Source: Natronohydrobacter thiooxidans (lineage in GTDB: Bacteria; Pseudomonadota; Alphaproteobacteria; Rhodobacterales; Rhodobacteraceae). From it: a stretch of DNA of 64,000 bases. The stretch covers positions 62,001-126,000 of the forward strand of contig NZ_MJAP01000010.1 in NCBI RefSeq assembly GCF_001884735.1, given 5' to 3'. The position numbers were made by a program, and so were the translations under genes. Below the pieces are notes generated by a model that was not told the DNA's origin, made no database searches, and was given only the letters and a program-made list of their open reading frames with translations. Positions 54,863 to 64,000 of this stretch are shown in pieces (position 1 is the stretch's first letter; each line of letters starts with the position of its first letter).

Positions 54863-55243
54863 ATGTCCCACCCGCTTCTGACCCGCCTGACGACGGAATT
54901 CGGCTGGCCCTTGCTCGACAGCCCCGACGCGCTGGCCGCCCATCTGGCCCAACCCGGCCTGCATTGCCTGTTCATCCCCGGTGATCCGGCGCGCAATCTC
55001 GAAACAGCGGATGCCGCCGTGATCCTGCCGGAACTGCGGCAGGCGTTTCAGGGCCGCTTCGATTGCGCGCTGGTGGGAGATGCGATCGAGGCGGGGTTGC
55101 GCGAGGAAACCCGCGTGCTGAAAACCCCGTCCTTCCTGTTCTATGACGAGGATCAGTTCCTTGGCGGCATCGCCAAGATCCGCGACTGGGACGATTACCT
55201 GACCCGAATTCCCCAGATCCTGACCGCCAAAGCCGAGGTGTAG
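54863..55243 (+). CDS. hupG: HupG, HyaE-like thioredoxin-fold chaperone
   Basis: The 126-residue protein resembles HyaE/HupG: thioredoxin-like strands LHCLFIPGDP and RVLKTPSFLFYDEDQFLGG, but no CxxC pair, so it should act as a chaperone of the Tat-exported HupS rather than a redox enzyme. GAGGAGG is upstream; 9 nt after hupF. Confidence 0.88.
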   Translation: MSHPLLTRLTTEFGWPLLDSPDALAAHLAQPGLHCLFIPGDPARNLETADAAVILPELRQAFQGRFDCALVGDAIEAGLREETRVLKTPSFLFYDEDQFLGGIAKIRDWDDYLTRIPQILTAKAEV

Positions 55244-55246
55244 CCC

Positions 55247-56074
55247 ATGCAAAGCCCCTTCACCCTGCCGCCCGCCGGTTTCGGCCCCGGCTCGCAATCG
55301 ACTGACGAGGCACTGGAATATATCGCGCTGCCCTCGGGCATGCGTACCTATGTGCCCCATATGCCCGAGATCGAGGATCCCGACAGTCTGGCCCCGGCGC
55401 TGGCGGTGCTGGATCAGGTCGCGCAAGCCTGCGATCTGGTGGCGCGCGAGGGGGGGCGGGCGCAGATCGCGCTTGCGGGCCTTGCGGCCCCGGCGCGCAG
55501 GCTCTTGGCCGAAACGCTTGGTCATGGCGAGGTGTCTATGAGGCTGCGCGGGGTGCCTGCGGTGGCGGTGCAGGAAAGTGTCTTTGCGGGCGTCTGGGTG
55601 CTGCAAGGCGCGGACATTGATCTGATCGAGGTCGCGCCGGTGCCCGAACTGGCCGTCACCCGCGCCCATCAGCCCCACCGCGCCACGACCCCCGATGCGC
55701 CCCGCGCGCCCGGTGTGGTCAATGCGCCTGCGCTGCTGGCAGAACTTGGCGACAAGTCAGCGAGTTACCGGCCCGGCGCGGAAATCCATGTCGTGAACCT
55801 GACGCTCTTGCCGCATACGCCCGAGGATCTGGACCATATGGCGCGGGTGCTGGGCGAGGGTGCGGTCACGATCCTGTCGCGCGGCTATGGCAATTGCCGC
55901 ATCACCGCGAGCGCCATGCCGCATGTCTGGCGGGTGCAGTTCTTCAATTCCTCGGACACGCTGATCCTCGATACATGGGAGGTCACGCAGATGCCCGAAG
56001 TCGCGATTGCCGGGCCAGAGGATATTGCCGACAGTGCAGACCGCATCCGCGAAGTCCGGAGGGCGATGGCATGA
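55247..56074 (+). CDS. hupH: HupH hydrogenase expression/formation protein
   Basis: The 275-residue protein matches HyaF/HupH in size and sequence (LEYIALPSGMRTYVPHMPE at the N-terminus; VTILSRGYGNCRITASAM and VWRVQFFNSSDTLILDTWEV at the C-terminus). It helps maturation of HupS or HupL by an unresolved route. It overlaps hupJ by 4 nt (ATGA). Confidence 0.92.
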   Translation: MQSPFTLPPAGFGPGSQSTDEALEYIALPSGMRTYVPHMPEIEDPDSLAPALAVLDQVAQACDLVAREGGRAQIALAGLAAPARRLLAETLGHGEVSMRLRGVPAVAVQESVFAGVWVLQGADIDLIEVAPVPELAVTRAHQPHRATTPDAPRAPGVVNAPALLAELGDKSASYRPGAEIHVVNLTLLPHTPEDLDHMARVLGEGAVTILSRGYGNCRITASAMPHVWRVQFFNSSDTLILDTWEVTQMPEVAIAGPEDIADSADRIREVRRAMA

Positions 56075-56826
56075 CTACTCCGCGTTTCGAGGGCTCCTAC
56101 CTTGGCGCAGGCGCGAAAATCTCTGCCGCCGCCGTGCTGGAATGCAAGATCTGCTGGCATGTCTATGACCCTGCGCTGGGCGATGAAACCCGCCAGATCA
56201 GCCCCGGCACGCCCTTCACCGCGCTGCCCCATGACTGGACCTGCCCCGGCTGCGGGGCTGCGGCCGAGCAATTCATGGTCCTGCGCGACGCAGGCGCGGC
56301 ACCGGATGCGATGGAAGCCGCCGTCGCCCGGCTGGAAGCCGATTTCCGCGAGATCTATCACGGCAAGATGCGCGATGTGCCGCTCTGCAACCAATCGCTG
56401 CATGTGCAGGCCGTGGGCTTCCAGCCCTGGGGCGGGCATTTCTTAGGCGTGCTGATCGCGCCGTGGTTCATGAATCTGGTGCTGCTGGCGGGGCCGCAGG
56501 ATAACTGGACAGCATTGCAGCCGGGCGCAAAGGAGTTGATCGGCTTTCCCTCTGGCCAGTATGAGTTCATCCATAACGCCCGCGAACAGGTGGGCGGCTA
56601 CAAGGCCTGCTCGCTGTTTTCGCCGATGACTGAGTTCAACAGCCAGATGCAGGCCGTGGATGTGGCGCGCGCGGTCATGGTGGGGCTGTTCGACCCGAGC
56701 GCGCTGGAACGGCTGGAAGATGCCGCGCAACCCTTGCCGAAGTCTGACGTCCCGCAGATCGCGCCCCCGAAACTGGCGAAAGCGCGCCCGCTGGAGCGCC
56801 GCGCCTTCATCACCGGGCAGGTCTGA
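56071..56826 (+). CDS. hupJ: HupJ: rubredoxin fused to a HybE-like assembly chaperone
   Basis: The 251-residue protein carries a rubredoxin domain (about 20-75; CKICWHVYDPALGD and CPGCGA ligands). The rest has HybE/HupJ sequence (QPWGGHFLGVLIAPWFMNLVLLAG, FPSGQYEFIHN). In Rhizobium the two parts are separate genes (hupI, hupJ); in Rhodobacter capsulatus they are fused as here. Rubredoxin is thought to protect the Fe-S-containing HupS from oxygen. Confidence 0.93.
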   Translation: MTTPRFEGSYLGAGAKISAAAVLECKICWHVYDPALGDETRQISPGTPFTALPHDWTCPGCGAAAEQFMVLRDAGAAPDAMEAAVARLEADFREIYHGKMRDVPLCNQSLHVQAVGFQPWGGHFLGVLIAPWFMNLVLLAGPQDNWTALQPGAKELIGFPSGQYEFIHNAREQVGGYKACSLFSPMTEFNSQMQAVDVARAVMVGLFDPSALERLEDAAQPLPKSDVPQIAPPKLAKARPLERRAFITGQV

Positions 56827-56830
56827 CGCG

Positions 56831-57712
56831 ATGGACGGGGCGCTGCAGATCACCTTTGACGGGCTGGGCTGGTCGTTTGACCTGCCCGACCCGCCTGCGC
56901 TGGGGGTGCTCTTGCATGGCAAACCCGCGGCGCAGGCCGCCGAGCTGTTGCCGCGCCTGTTCAACCTGTGCAGCGCCGCGCAGGGCATGGCCGCGCGCCT
57001 GTCGCTGGGCCTGCCCACTGCGCCCGATGCGCAAGAGAGCCTTGCGCGCGAGGTGCTGCGCGATCATCTGCTCGCGCTTTTCATCACTCTGCCGCGCGCT
57101 GCGGGTCTGCCCGCGCTGCCCTTGCCCCAGGGCTGGCAGAAAAGCCCCGATATCGCCTCTGCGCTCTGGGGTGGTGCGCGCCCGGTGCTGCTGGCGCAAT
57201 GGCTGGCGTCAACGCAGGGGCTTGCGCCCTTGGTCGCGCGCATTTCGGCCCGCTTCGGGCAACAGGCGCAGGTTGATCCCTTGCCCTTTGTCACCGCCGA
57301 GAATGCCGACAGCATGGCCCCGCTCGAAAACAGCCCCGCCGCCCGACATGCCGGGAACGCCCTCCTGCGGCAGGCCGAGACACTGGCGGGGCGCGGGCCG
57401 CTCTGGCGTCTGCTGGGCCGCATCCTTGATGCCGAAGCCGCCGCCTGCAGCGCATTGCCCCCGCCCGCGATGCGCGCCGATGGCATGGCGCTGGTGCCCG
57501 CCGCGCGCGGCGTCTATGCGCTGCGGCTGGACATGGATCAGGGCCGGATCACGCGGATCTGCCGCATCACCCCCACGGATCACATGCTCGCCCCCGGTGG
57601 CAGCTTGCGCCGCACGCTCAGCGCGCTCGATCAGCCCGCGCTTGCGCCCTTGCTGGTCGCGCTGCATGATCCCTGCCTGCCGGTGAAACTGCCCGAGGTG
57701 GGCCATGCATGA
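56831..57712 (+). CDS. hupK: HupK, hydrogenase large-subunit-like accessory protein
   Basis: The 293-residue protein is related to hydrogenase large subunits but has lost the catalytic cysteines. Near its end [16 protein letters not shown] replaces the DPCxxC nickel motif of HupL, keeping one Cys. HupK is thought to be a scaffold for cofactor insertion. The end overlaps hypA by 8 nt. Confidence 0.9.
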   Translation: MDGALQITFDGLGWSFDLPDPPALGVLLHGKPAAQAAELLPRLFNLCSAAQGMAARLSLGLPTAPDAQESLAREVLRDHLLALFITLPRAAGLPALPLPQGWQKSPDIASALWGGARPVLLAQWLASTQGLAPLVARISARFGQQAQVDPLPFVTAENADSMAPLENSPAARHAGNALLRQAETLAGRGPLWRLLGRILDAEAAACSALPPPAMRADGMALVPAARGVYALRLDMDQGRITRICRITPTDHMLAPGGSLRRTLSALDQPALAPLLVALHDPCLPVKLPEVGHA

Positions 57713-58045
57713 AATGTCGCTCGCCGAAGGCATCCGCCAGATCATCGACGCGCAGGCCGCCGCGCATGGGTTCGAGCGCGTGACGACCCTGCGGCTGGAA
57801 ATCGGGCGCTTCGCGGGGGTCGAGAAACCGGCGCTGGAATTTGCTCTGGACGTGGTGCTGCGCGGCTCCAGCGCCGAAGGGGCCGGGATCGAGATGATCG
57901 ACCTGCCGGGCCGGGCGCTCTGCTACGATTGCGGCGAGACGGTCGAGATTGCCGACCGGCTGGACCCGTGCCCGCTTTGCGGCAGCGGCAAGATCATGCC
58001 GCAGGGCGGGGATGAGATGCGGATCAAGGATATGGAGGTGATCTG

Positions 58046-58046
<1 letters not shown>
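57705..58046 (+). CDS. hypA: nickel metallochaperone HypA
   Basis: The 113-residue protein starts [10 protein letters not shown] (His2 is a nickel ligand) and has a CX2CX12CX2C zinc site (CYDC...CPLC). It delivers nickel with HypB. The stop overlaps the hypB start by one base. Confidence 0.97.
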
Positions 58047-58944
<898 letters not shown>

Positions 58945-58948
<4 letters not shown>

Positions 58949-60429
58949 CCCGCTCGGCCCGCCCCGCGATCCTGCTTGTGGATGATGAGCCGCATTCGCT
59001 GGCCTCGATGCGCATGGCGCTGGAAGATGATTTCGACATCCTGACCGCGGACAGCGCCGATCAGGCGATGACGCTCCTGCGCGAGGAATGGGTACAGGTC
59101 ATATTCTGTGACCAGCGCATGCCGGGGCGCACCGGCGTGCAATTTCTGACCGAGGTGCGCGAAAGCTGGCCCGAAATCGTGCGCATCATCGTGACCGGTT
59201 ATACCGATCCCGGCGATATGGCCGAGGCGATCAACGCCGCGGGCATCTATCAGTTCCTGACCAAGCCCTGGCATCCGGACCAGCTATTGATGGCCGCGCG
59301 CAATGCCGCCGATCTGTTCGCAATGACGCGCGAACATGAACGCCTGTCGCTGGAAATGAAGCATCTGGGCACCACAGCCGAGACCAAACTGGAAAAGCGC
59401 CGCCGCGACCTGCGCGAACGGCAGGGGTTTGACGCGATCCTGCGCAGCCCGCAATCGCGCATGAATGCGGTGGTCGAGATGGCCCGGCAATATGCCAGTT
59501 TCGACATTTCGGTGCTGCTCTCGGGCGAGGCTGGCACGGGCAAACAGGAGCTTGCCCGCGCGATGCATCATGCGAGCTTGCGGGCGGAAAAGCCGTTTCT
59601 GGCGCTCAATTGCGCGGGACTGCCGGATGAGTTGCTGGAACTGGAACTGTTCGGCGCGCGGCGGGGCGCGGTGCCGGGGCTGGCCACGAACCGCATCGGG
59701 CTGTTGCAGAAGGCCGATCGCGGCACGCTTTATCTGGGGGGCGTGGAAAGCCTGAGCGCGAAAATGCAGATGGCGCTGATGCGGGTTCTGCGCGAGGGCG
59801 CATTTCTTCCCCTTGGCGGGCATGAAGCGATACGCAGCAATCTGCGCCTGATCTGCGGGCTGACCGGCGATCTGCGCGCGCTGATGGCCGAAGGGCGGCT
59901 GCGCACCGATCTGGGCTATGCGATTTCGGCGGGGGAAATCACCGTCCCGCCCTTGCGCGGGCGGCGTGGTGATGTCGCGATCCTTGCCACCGCCTGCCTG
60001 TTTGACGCCGCCAGCCTGCACGGCAAACAGGTTCGCGGCTTTGACGATGTGGCGCTGGGATTTCTGGAAAATTACGACTGGCCCGGCAATCTGCGCGAGC
60101 TGGAAAACGAGGTCACGCGCATGCTGATCTTCGCGCAGGATCCGCTTCTGGGGGCCGATCTGATCTCGCGCCATATCCTGCAGGCCGATCCCGGCGAGGA
60201 TGGCGCCGACCGCGCGCTGGACCCGATCCTGACCCGCGAGGGCACGCTGAAGGACCGTGTGGAACTGGTGGAAATGCGCATCCTGCGCGAAACCCTGACC
60301 CGCCATCGCTGGAACAAAAGCCGCGCCGCCGCCGAACTGGGCCTCAGCCGCGTCGGCCTGCGCGCCAAGATCGAGCGTTACGGCATTGATGATCCCAGCG
60401 GCGCCAACGCAACCGAAGAGGAGGACTGA
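58945..60429 (+). CDS. hupR: response regulator HupR, NtrC family with degenerate ATPase site
   Basis: The 494-residue protein starts at ATG 58945. The receiver domain has the phosphoacceptor Asp in [10 protein letters not shown] (about residue 56). The central domain keeps Walker A-like GEAGTGKQE (194-202), but the GAFTGA loop reads GAVPGL (241-246) and the Walker B Asp-Glu is Gly-Gly (GTLYLGGVE, 260-268). The C-terminal helix-turn-helix is Fis-like ([20 protein letters not shown]). In Rhodobacter capsulatus the unphosphorylated form activates hupS with sigma-70 RNA polymerase. Confidence 0.95.
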
Positions 60430-60432
60430 CCC

Positions 60433-60723
60433 ATGTGCCTTGGTATTCCCGGCCAGATCACGGCCATCACTGATGCGGCGCGCCTGATGGCCATGGCCGA
60501 TGTCTCGGGCGTGCGGCGCGAGATCTCGCTTGCCCCTGTCGCCGACCGCCCGCTGGCGGAACTGGTCGGGCAATGGGCGCTGATCCATGTCGGTTTCGCC
60601 ATGGCGATCATCGACGAGGAGGAAGCTGCGCGCACCTTGGAGGCGCTGCGCGATCTGGGCGAGGCGCAGGAAACGCTGGAGGCCATGGCCGAGGGCCAGA
60701 AGGCGCTGGAGGGAAGCCAATGA
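60433..60723 (+). CDS. hypC: HypC hydrogenase chaperone
   Basis: The 96-residue protein starts MCLGIPGQI with the essential Cys2. It complexes with HypD to assemble Fe(CN)2CO and passes it to HupL. A His after GQWALI (residue 55) fits the family. It overlaps hypD by 4 nt (ATGA). This is the second HypC-family gene in the locus besides hupF. Confidence 0.96.
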   Translation: MCLGIPGQITAITDAARLMAMADVSGVRREISLAPVADRPLAELVGQWALIHVGFAMAIIDEEEAARTLEALRDLGEAQETLEAMAEGQKALEGSQ

Positions 60724-61862
60724 AACATGTCACCGAATTTCGCGATCCGGCCTTGGCGAAGGGTCTCTTGGCCGAGATTGCGCGGCTTTGCGAGCATATC
60801 GGGGCCACGCGCGAGAAGCCCGTCCATATCATGGAAATCTGCGGCGGCCATACCCATGCGATCTTCCGCTTCGGCCTCGACAAGCTGGTGCATGAGGGGA
60901 TCGAATTCATCCACGGCCCCGGCTGCCCGGTCTGCGTGCTGCCCATGGCGCGGGTGGATGAATGTATCGAGATCGCCGAGCGACCCGGCGTGATCTTCAC
61001 CACATTCGGCGATGCGATGCGCGTTCCCGGCACACGCGGATCGCTGATGCAGGCCAAGGCGCGCGGGGCCGATATTCGTATGGTCTATTCGCCGCTCGAC
61101 GCTTTGGAAATCGCGCGGCGCAACCCGGAACATGAGGTCGTGTTCTTCGGGCTGGGGTTTGAAACCACCACCCCCTCGACCGCCTTCGCCATTCAGGCCG
61201 CTGCCCGGGAGGGGCTGGCGAATTTCAGTGTCTTCTGCAATCATATCACCGTGCCCGAGCCGATCCGCGCGCTGCTGGGGGATCCGCATATGAAACTCGA
61301 CGGTTTCATCGGGCCGGGCCATGTCAGCATGGTGATCGGCACGCATCCCTATGATTTCATTGCGGCAGAGTTTGGAAAACCCATCGTGGTGGCCGGGTTT
61401 GAACCGATTGATCTCCTGCAATCCGTGGCGATGGTGCTGCGGCAGGTGTCTGATGGTCGGGCCGAGGTCGAAAACCAATATGCCCGCGTCGTGCCGGAAT
61501 ATGGCAATCCGGCCTCGCTGGCGGCCATCGCCGATGTCTACGCGCGCCGCCCGTCGTTTGAGTGGCGGGGACTGGGCGAGATCGATGCGAGCGGGCTGCG
61601 CATCCGGCCTGAATATGCCGGTTTTGACGCGGAAGAGAAATTCGGCGTGGGCTACGGGGCGGCGGGCCCGCGCAATGTGCCCGAACCCGAAGGCTGCGCC
61701 TGCGGGGCGGTGATGACGGGGCGGATGAAACCCACCTCCTGCCCGCAATACGGGCTGGGCTGCACGCCCGAGACGCCCCTGGGCGCGCTGATGGTCAGTT
61801 CTGAAGGGGCCTGTGCGGCCTATTGGCAATATGGCGGCGCGCGCGGGGGCGCGGCGGCGTGA
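60720..61862 (+). CDS. hypD: HypD Fe-S scaffold for the Fe(CN)2CO group
   Basis: The 380-residue protein has Cys motifs EICGGHTHAI, GPGCPVCVLP and the C-terminal CACGAVMTGRMKPTSCPQYGLGC cluster with four [4Fe-4S] ligands. It accepts cyanide from HypE while bound to HypC. The ATG at 60720 overlaps the hypC stop. Confidence 0.97.
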   Translation: MKHVTEFRDPALAKGLLAEIARLCEHIGATREKPVHIMEICGGHTHAIFRFGLDKLVHEGIEFIHGPGCPVCVLPMARVDECIEIAERPGVIFTTFGDAMRVPGTRGSLMQAKARGADIRMVYSPLDALEIARRNPEHEVVFFGLGFETTTPSTAFAIQAAAREGLANFSVFCNHITVPEPIRALLGDPHMKLDGFIGPGHVSMVIGTHPYDFIAAEFGKPIVVAGFEPIDLLQSVAMVLRQVSDGRAEVENQYARVVPEYGNPASLAAIADVYARRPSFEWRGLGEIDASGLRIRPEYAGFDAEEKFGVGYGAAGPRNVPEPEGCACGAVMTGRMKPTSCPQYGLGCTPETPLGALMVSSEGACAAYWQYGGARGGAAA

Positions 61863-61880
61863 GGGCCGACAGGTTGCATT

Positions 61881-61900
61881 GAGTATTTTTGGCAAGAAAA
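61881..61900 (+). repeat. fragment of dispersed element upstream of hypE
   Basis: GAGTATTTTTGGCAAGAAAA matches the flank of the hairpin element before hypF (GAGTATTTTCAGCAAGAAAA on the minus strand). It is 11 nt upstream of the hypE ATG and may include its translation leader. Confidence 0.5.
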
Positions 61901-61910
61901 TGAGGCAGGG

Positions 61911-62933
61911 ATGGCATTGCGCGACAGCCATGTGACCATGGCCCATGGGGGCGGCGGGCGCGCCATGCGCGATCTGATCGAGGGGGTGTTCACATCCGTC
62001 TTTCAGCCCCCCGGCATGGAAGATCAGGCGCGGCTGATGGAGGCCGCGCTGCAGGAACCGGGCGCGCGGCTGGCCTTCACCACGGATGGCTATGTCGTGG
62101 CACCTCTGGAATTTCCGGGCGGCGATATCGGCAAGCTGGCGGTCTGCGGCACGATCAATGATCTGGCGGTGGGCGGCGCGCGGCCCCTGTGGCTCTCGGC
62201 TGCGTTCATCATCGAGGAAGGCTGCGACATCGCGCTTCTGCGCCGGATCGTCGCCAGCATGGCGCGCGAGGCCGAGGCTGCAGGCGTGCGCATCGTCACC
62301 GGCGATACCAAAGTGGTCGGGCGCGGCGCGGCGGATGGGGTGTTCATCACCACCTCGGGGATCGGGGTGATTCCGCCGGGGCGCGATCTGGGCGCGGCGC
62401 GGATCCGCGCGGGCGATGCGGTGATCGTGAATGGCAGCCTTGGCGATCATGGCGCGGTGATCCTGGCCGCGCGCGGAGAGTTTGCCCTTGAAACAAGGCT
62501 GGAAACCGATTGCGCGGCGTTGCATGGGGTGATGGCGGCGGCTCTCGCGGCCGCGCCCGGTCTGCGCGCGGCGCGTGACTGCACGCGGGGCGGGCTGGCA
62601 TCCGCGCTGAACGAGATGGCGCTGGAGGCCGGTCTGGGGGTGATGCTGGAGGAAGACCGTATCCCCCTGCGCGCCGAAGTGCGGGGTCTCTGCGAGATCC
62701 TCGGGCTCGATCCGCTCTATCTGGCCAATGAGGGGCGGCTGGTGCTCTTCGTGCCCGAAGCGCAGGCGCAGGCCGTCCTTGCGGCGCTGCAGACGCTGCC
62801 CGAAGGGCAGGGGGCGGCCGTGATCGGTCATGCCGTCGCCGCCCATCCCGGTCAGGTGCGCATGCAAACCAGTTTCGGCGGAAGCCGCATCGTGGATATG
62901 CTGATCGGGGATCAACTGCCCCGCATCTGCTAG
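61911..62933 (+). CDS. hypE: HypE carbamoyl dehydratase for cyanide synthesis
   Basis: The 340-residue protein is of the PurM-like ATP-binding fold (MAHGGGGRAMRDLI; GDIGKLAVCGTINDLAVGGA; RDCTRGGLASALNEMA). It ends PRIC, the C-terminal Cys that carries the thiocarbamate and then the thiocyanate. GAGGCAGGG precedes the ATG. Last gene of the hup/hyp locus. Confidence 0.97.
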   Translation: MALRDSHVTMAHGGGGRAMRDLIEGVFTSVFQPPGMEDQARLMEAALQEPGARLAFTTDGYVVAPLEFPGGDIGKLAVCGTINDLAVGGARPLWLSAAFIIEEGCDIALLRRIVASMAREAEAAGVRIVTGDTKVVGRGAADGVFITTSGIGVIPPGRDLGAARIRAGDAVIVNGSLGDHGAVILAARGEFALETRLETDCAALHGVMAAALAAAPGLRAARDCTRGGLASALNEMALEAGLGVMLEEDRIPLRAEVRGLCEILGLDPLYLANEGRLVLFVPEAQAQAVLAALQTLPEGQGAAVIGHAVAAHPGQVRMQTSFGGSRIVDMLIGDQLPRIC

Positions 62934-63040
62934 AGTATGTTGCGCAAAACTGGTCTCCGGTTTTGCGCATCAAAACATGCGACCACAATAAGTTATAGCG
63001 GGGTGCAGGAATGCCAATGAATGCAACCCGCTATAGCAGC
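62931..63040. repeat. double-stem palindromic element, RIME-like
   Basis: The first stem TGCGCAAAAC/GTTTTGCGCA (62942-62951 with 62961-62970) and a second arm pair TATAGCGGG...CCCGCTATA (62995-63003 with 63027-63035) are joined by a short AT-rich spacer. Sequences of this kind are repeated between genes in many alphaproteobacteria. It starts at the hypE stop and may also terminate transcription. Confidence 0.6.
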
Positions 63041-63260
63041 TGCTGTGGGCAATGACCCCTGTGGTCAAGGATATCCGCGCCACAAGCCTTGAGGTCGCGC
63101 AGGCCCGCTGGCCGGGGGGCGACCACACCGCCCGCGTGCCCTTTGATCATCGGGTTTCATCCTGCCCCAAATACTCCGGGGCGGGCATCGCCGCAGGTGA
63201 CGGGGGCAGTGCCCCCGCGCTCCTGCAAAATCTGTGCTGCGGCGCGGCTCCGGCCCCTCG
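63041..63260. other. interval between hypE and the PhoR-type kinase gene
   Basis: Together with the palindromic element this leaves 327 nt without a gene. Dispersed hairpin copy 2 lies at 63164-63216; otherwise nothing recognisable. Confidence 0.5.
63164..63216 (-). repeat. dispersed G/C-tract hairpin element, copy 2
   Basis: Stem GGGGGC/GCCCCC with loop AGT (63202-63216) and, 21 nt further along the minus strand, CCCCGGAGTATTTGGGG. Orientation and order are as in copy 1 at 42539-42581. It is 44 nt downstream of the kinase stop and may be its terminator. Confidence 0.5.
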
Positions 63261-64000
63261 TCAGGCGCAGGGCAGAACCGCGTCGAAACTCGCCCCTTCA
63301 CCCGGCGACGAGCGGATGATCAGCCGCCCGCGATGGCGGCTCAGGATATGCTTGACGATGGCCAGCCCCAGCCCGGTGCCGCCACTGTCGCGCGAGCGGG
63401 CCTTGTCGATGCGGTAAAAACGCTCGGTCAGACGGGGAATGAAGATCGGGTCGATCCCCTCGCCATAATCCCGGATGCTGACCCGGATCGCGGGGCCGTC
63501 AAATCCGGGCAGGGCGGGCAGATGCCGCGCCGCGACATCCAGTCGTCCCCCGCCGGCACCATATTTCACGCCATTCTCGATCAGGTTCTGAAACACCTGC
63601 ACAAGCTGGTCATAATCGCCGGGCACATCCGGCAGGCCCTCGGGCACATCATATTCCAGCCGGATCGCGGCCGCATCGATCTGCGGGCGCAGCGCGGCCA
63701 GCGTGGCCTTGAGCACCATCTCGATGGCGACGGGCGTGCGCGGACGGATCTTCTCCACCGCCTCGACCCGGCTGAGCGACAGCAGATCCGCGACCAGCCC
63801 GCTCATCCGCGCGGCCTGTCCGGCCATGATCTCCAGAAATTCCCGGCGCGTCTCGCCATCTTCGCCCGCGGGCCCCTGCAATGTCTCGACAAAACCCGAC
63901 AGCACGGTCAGGGGCGAGCGCAATTCATGGCTGACATTGGCGACGAAATCGCGCCGCTGGGCCTCTGCTGCCTCAAGATCCGACACATCACTGAGCGACA
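63261..64000 (-). CDS. PhoR-type sensor histidine kinase, 5' end outside window
   Basis: The frame is open to the window edge, so only the C-terminal 246 or so residues are visible. H box NVSHELRSPLTVLSGF, N box QNLIENGVKYG, G1 DYGEGI, F box and G2 GGTGLGLAIVKH are complete. The spacing and the motif YRIDKARSRD match PhoR, the phosphate-starvation kinase, but the sensor part is not seen. A GTG at 63986 is internal. Confidence 0.85.
   Translation of the reverse strand, partial: SLSDVSDLEAAEAQRRDFVANVSHELRSPLTVLSGFVETLQGPAGEDGETRREFLEIMAGQAARMSGLVADLLSLSRVEAVEKIRPRTPVAIEMVLKATLAALRPQIDAAAIRLEYDVPEGLPDVPGDYDQLVQVFQNLIENGVKYGAGGGRLDVAARHLPALPGFDGPAIRVSIRDYGEGIDPIFIPRLTERFYRIDKARSRDSGGTGLGLAIVKHILSRHRGRLIIRSSPGEGASFDAVLPCA

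Noticed and set aside
60378-62915. An 845-codon minus-strand frame.
   Set aside because: Shadow of hypC, hypD and hypE; His/Arg-rich with no domain, despite its length.

Overview
The window is chromosomal DNA of an alphaproteobacterium, most probably a member of the Rhodobacteraceae/Paracoccaceae (Rhodobacter-like). The reasons are the high GC content, the gene complement (DksA lacking zinc cysteines, DUF2927, DUF2237, DUF882 and TIGR02281-type proteins, an ATGA/GTGA-coupled Tol-Pal operon) and above all a complete hup/hyp uptake [NiFe]-hydrogenase locus whose gene content and order closely follow those known from Rhodobacter capsulatus. The exact genus cannot be read from the sequence.

Layout. 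1-973: the 3' part of a DUF4420 PD-(D/E)XK gene, probably the edge of a defence or genomic island, followed by a tRNA-Ser(UGA) gene whose 3' end faces it. 1.2-31.9 kb: mostly housekeeping genes. These are ftsB, pgk, two cyclophilins, a moxR-GNAT-DUF2927-small membrane protein-VWA operon, dksA, an FAD monooxygenase, an aspartic protease, trpB, a membrane-anchored LuxR-type HTH protein, DUF2237, DUF2332, pth, rplY, lldD, coxG, a GntR regulator, and a long leftward block ybgC-tolQRAB-pal-cpoB-tilS-ftsH. 31.9-39.5 kb: a SEL1 protein, a ParDE toxin-antitoxin pair, malate synthase G, a LuxR/LuxI quorum-sensing pair with striking palindromes in its control regions, a BLUF photoreceptor and the LolCDE-type lipoprotein exporter.

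39.6-63 kb: the hydrogenase region, split into two divergent arms from a control region at about 49.64-49.94 kb. The leftward arm carries a nickel ECF-type importer (nikK-like, L, M, Q, O), the H2 sensor and kinase (hupT-hupU-hupV) and hypF. The rightward arm carries hupS-hupL-hupC, a terminator, then hupD-F-G-H-J-K, hypA-hypB, hupR, and hypC-hypD-hypE. Together these genes import nickel, build and insert the Fe(CN)2CO and Ni cofactor, export the enzyme by the Tat route, anchor it to cytochrome b, sense H2 and control transcription. A 5'-truncated PhoR-type histidine kinase gene runs off the right edge.

No phage, insertion sequence or CRISPR array was seen. The most interesting non-coding signals are: a 10-bp perfect dyad lying in the spacer of the apparent luxR promoter; a hairpin covering the luxI ribosome-binding site; a 12-nt element shared by the hupS and hupD upstream regions; a palindromic RIME-like element after hypE; and a dispersed G/C-tract hairpin element in two hyp/hup intergenic spaces. 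HupR has lost the Walker B acid pair and the GAFTGA loop. Most of the hup/hyp content is known biology. The regulatory elements and a periplasmic His/Cys-ended protein of the nickel operon are the parts I cannot match to described systems.
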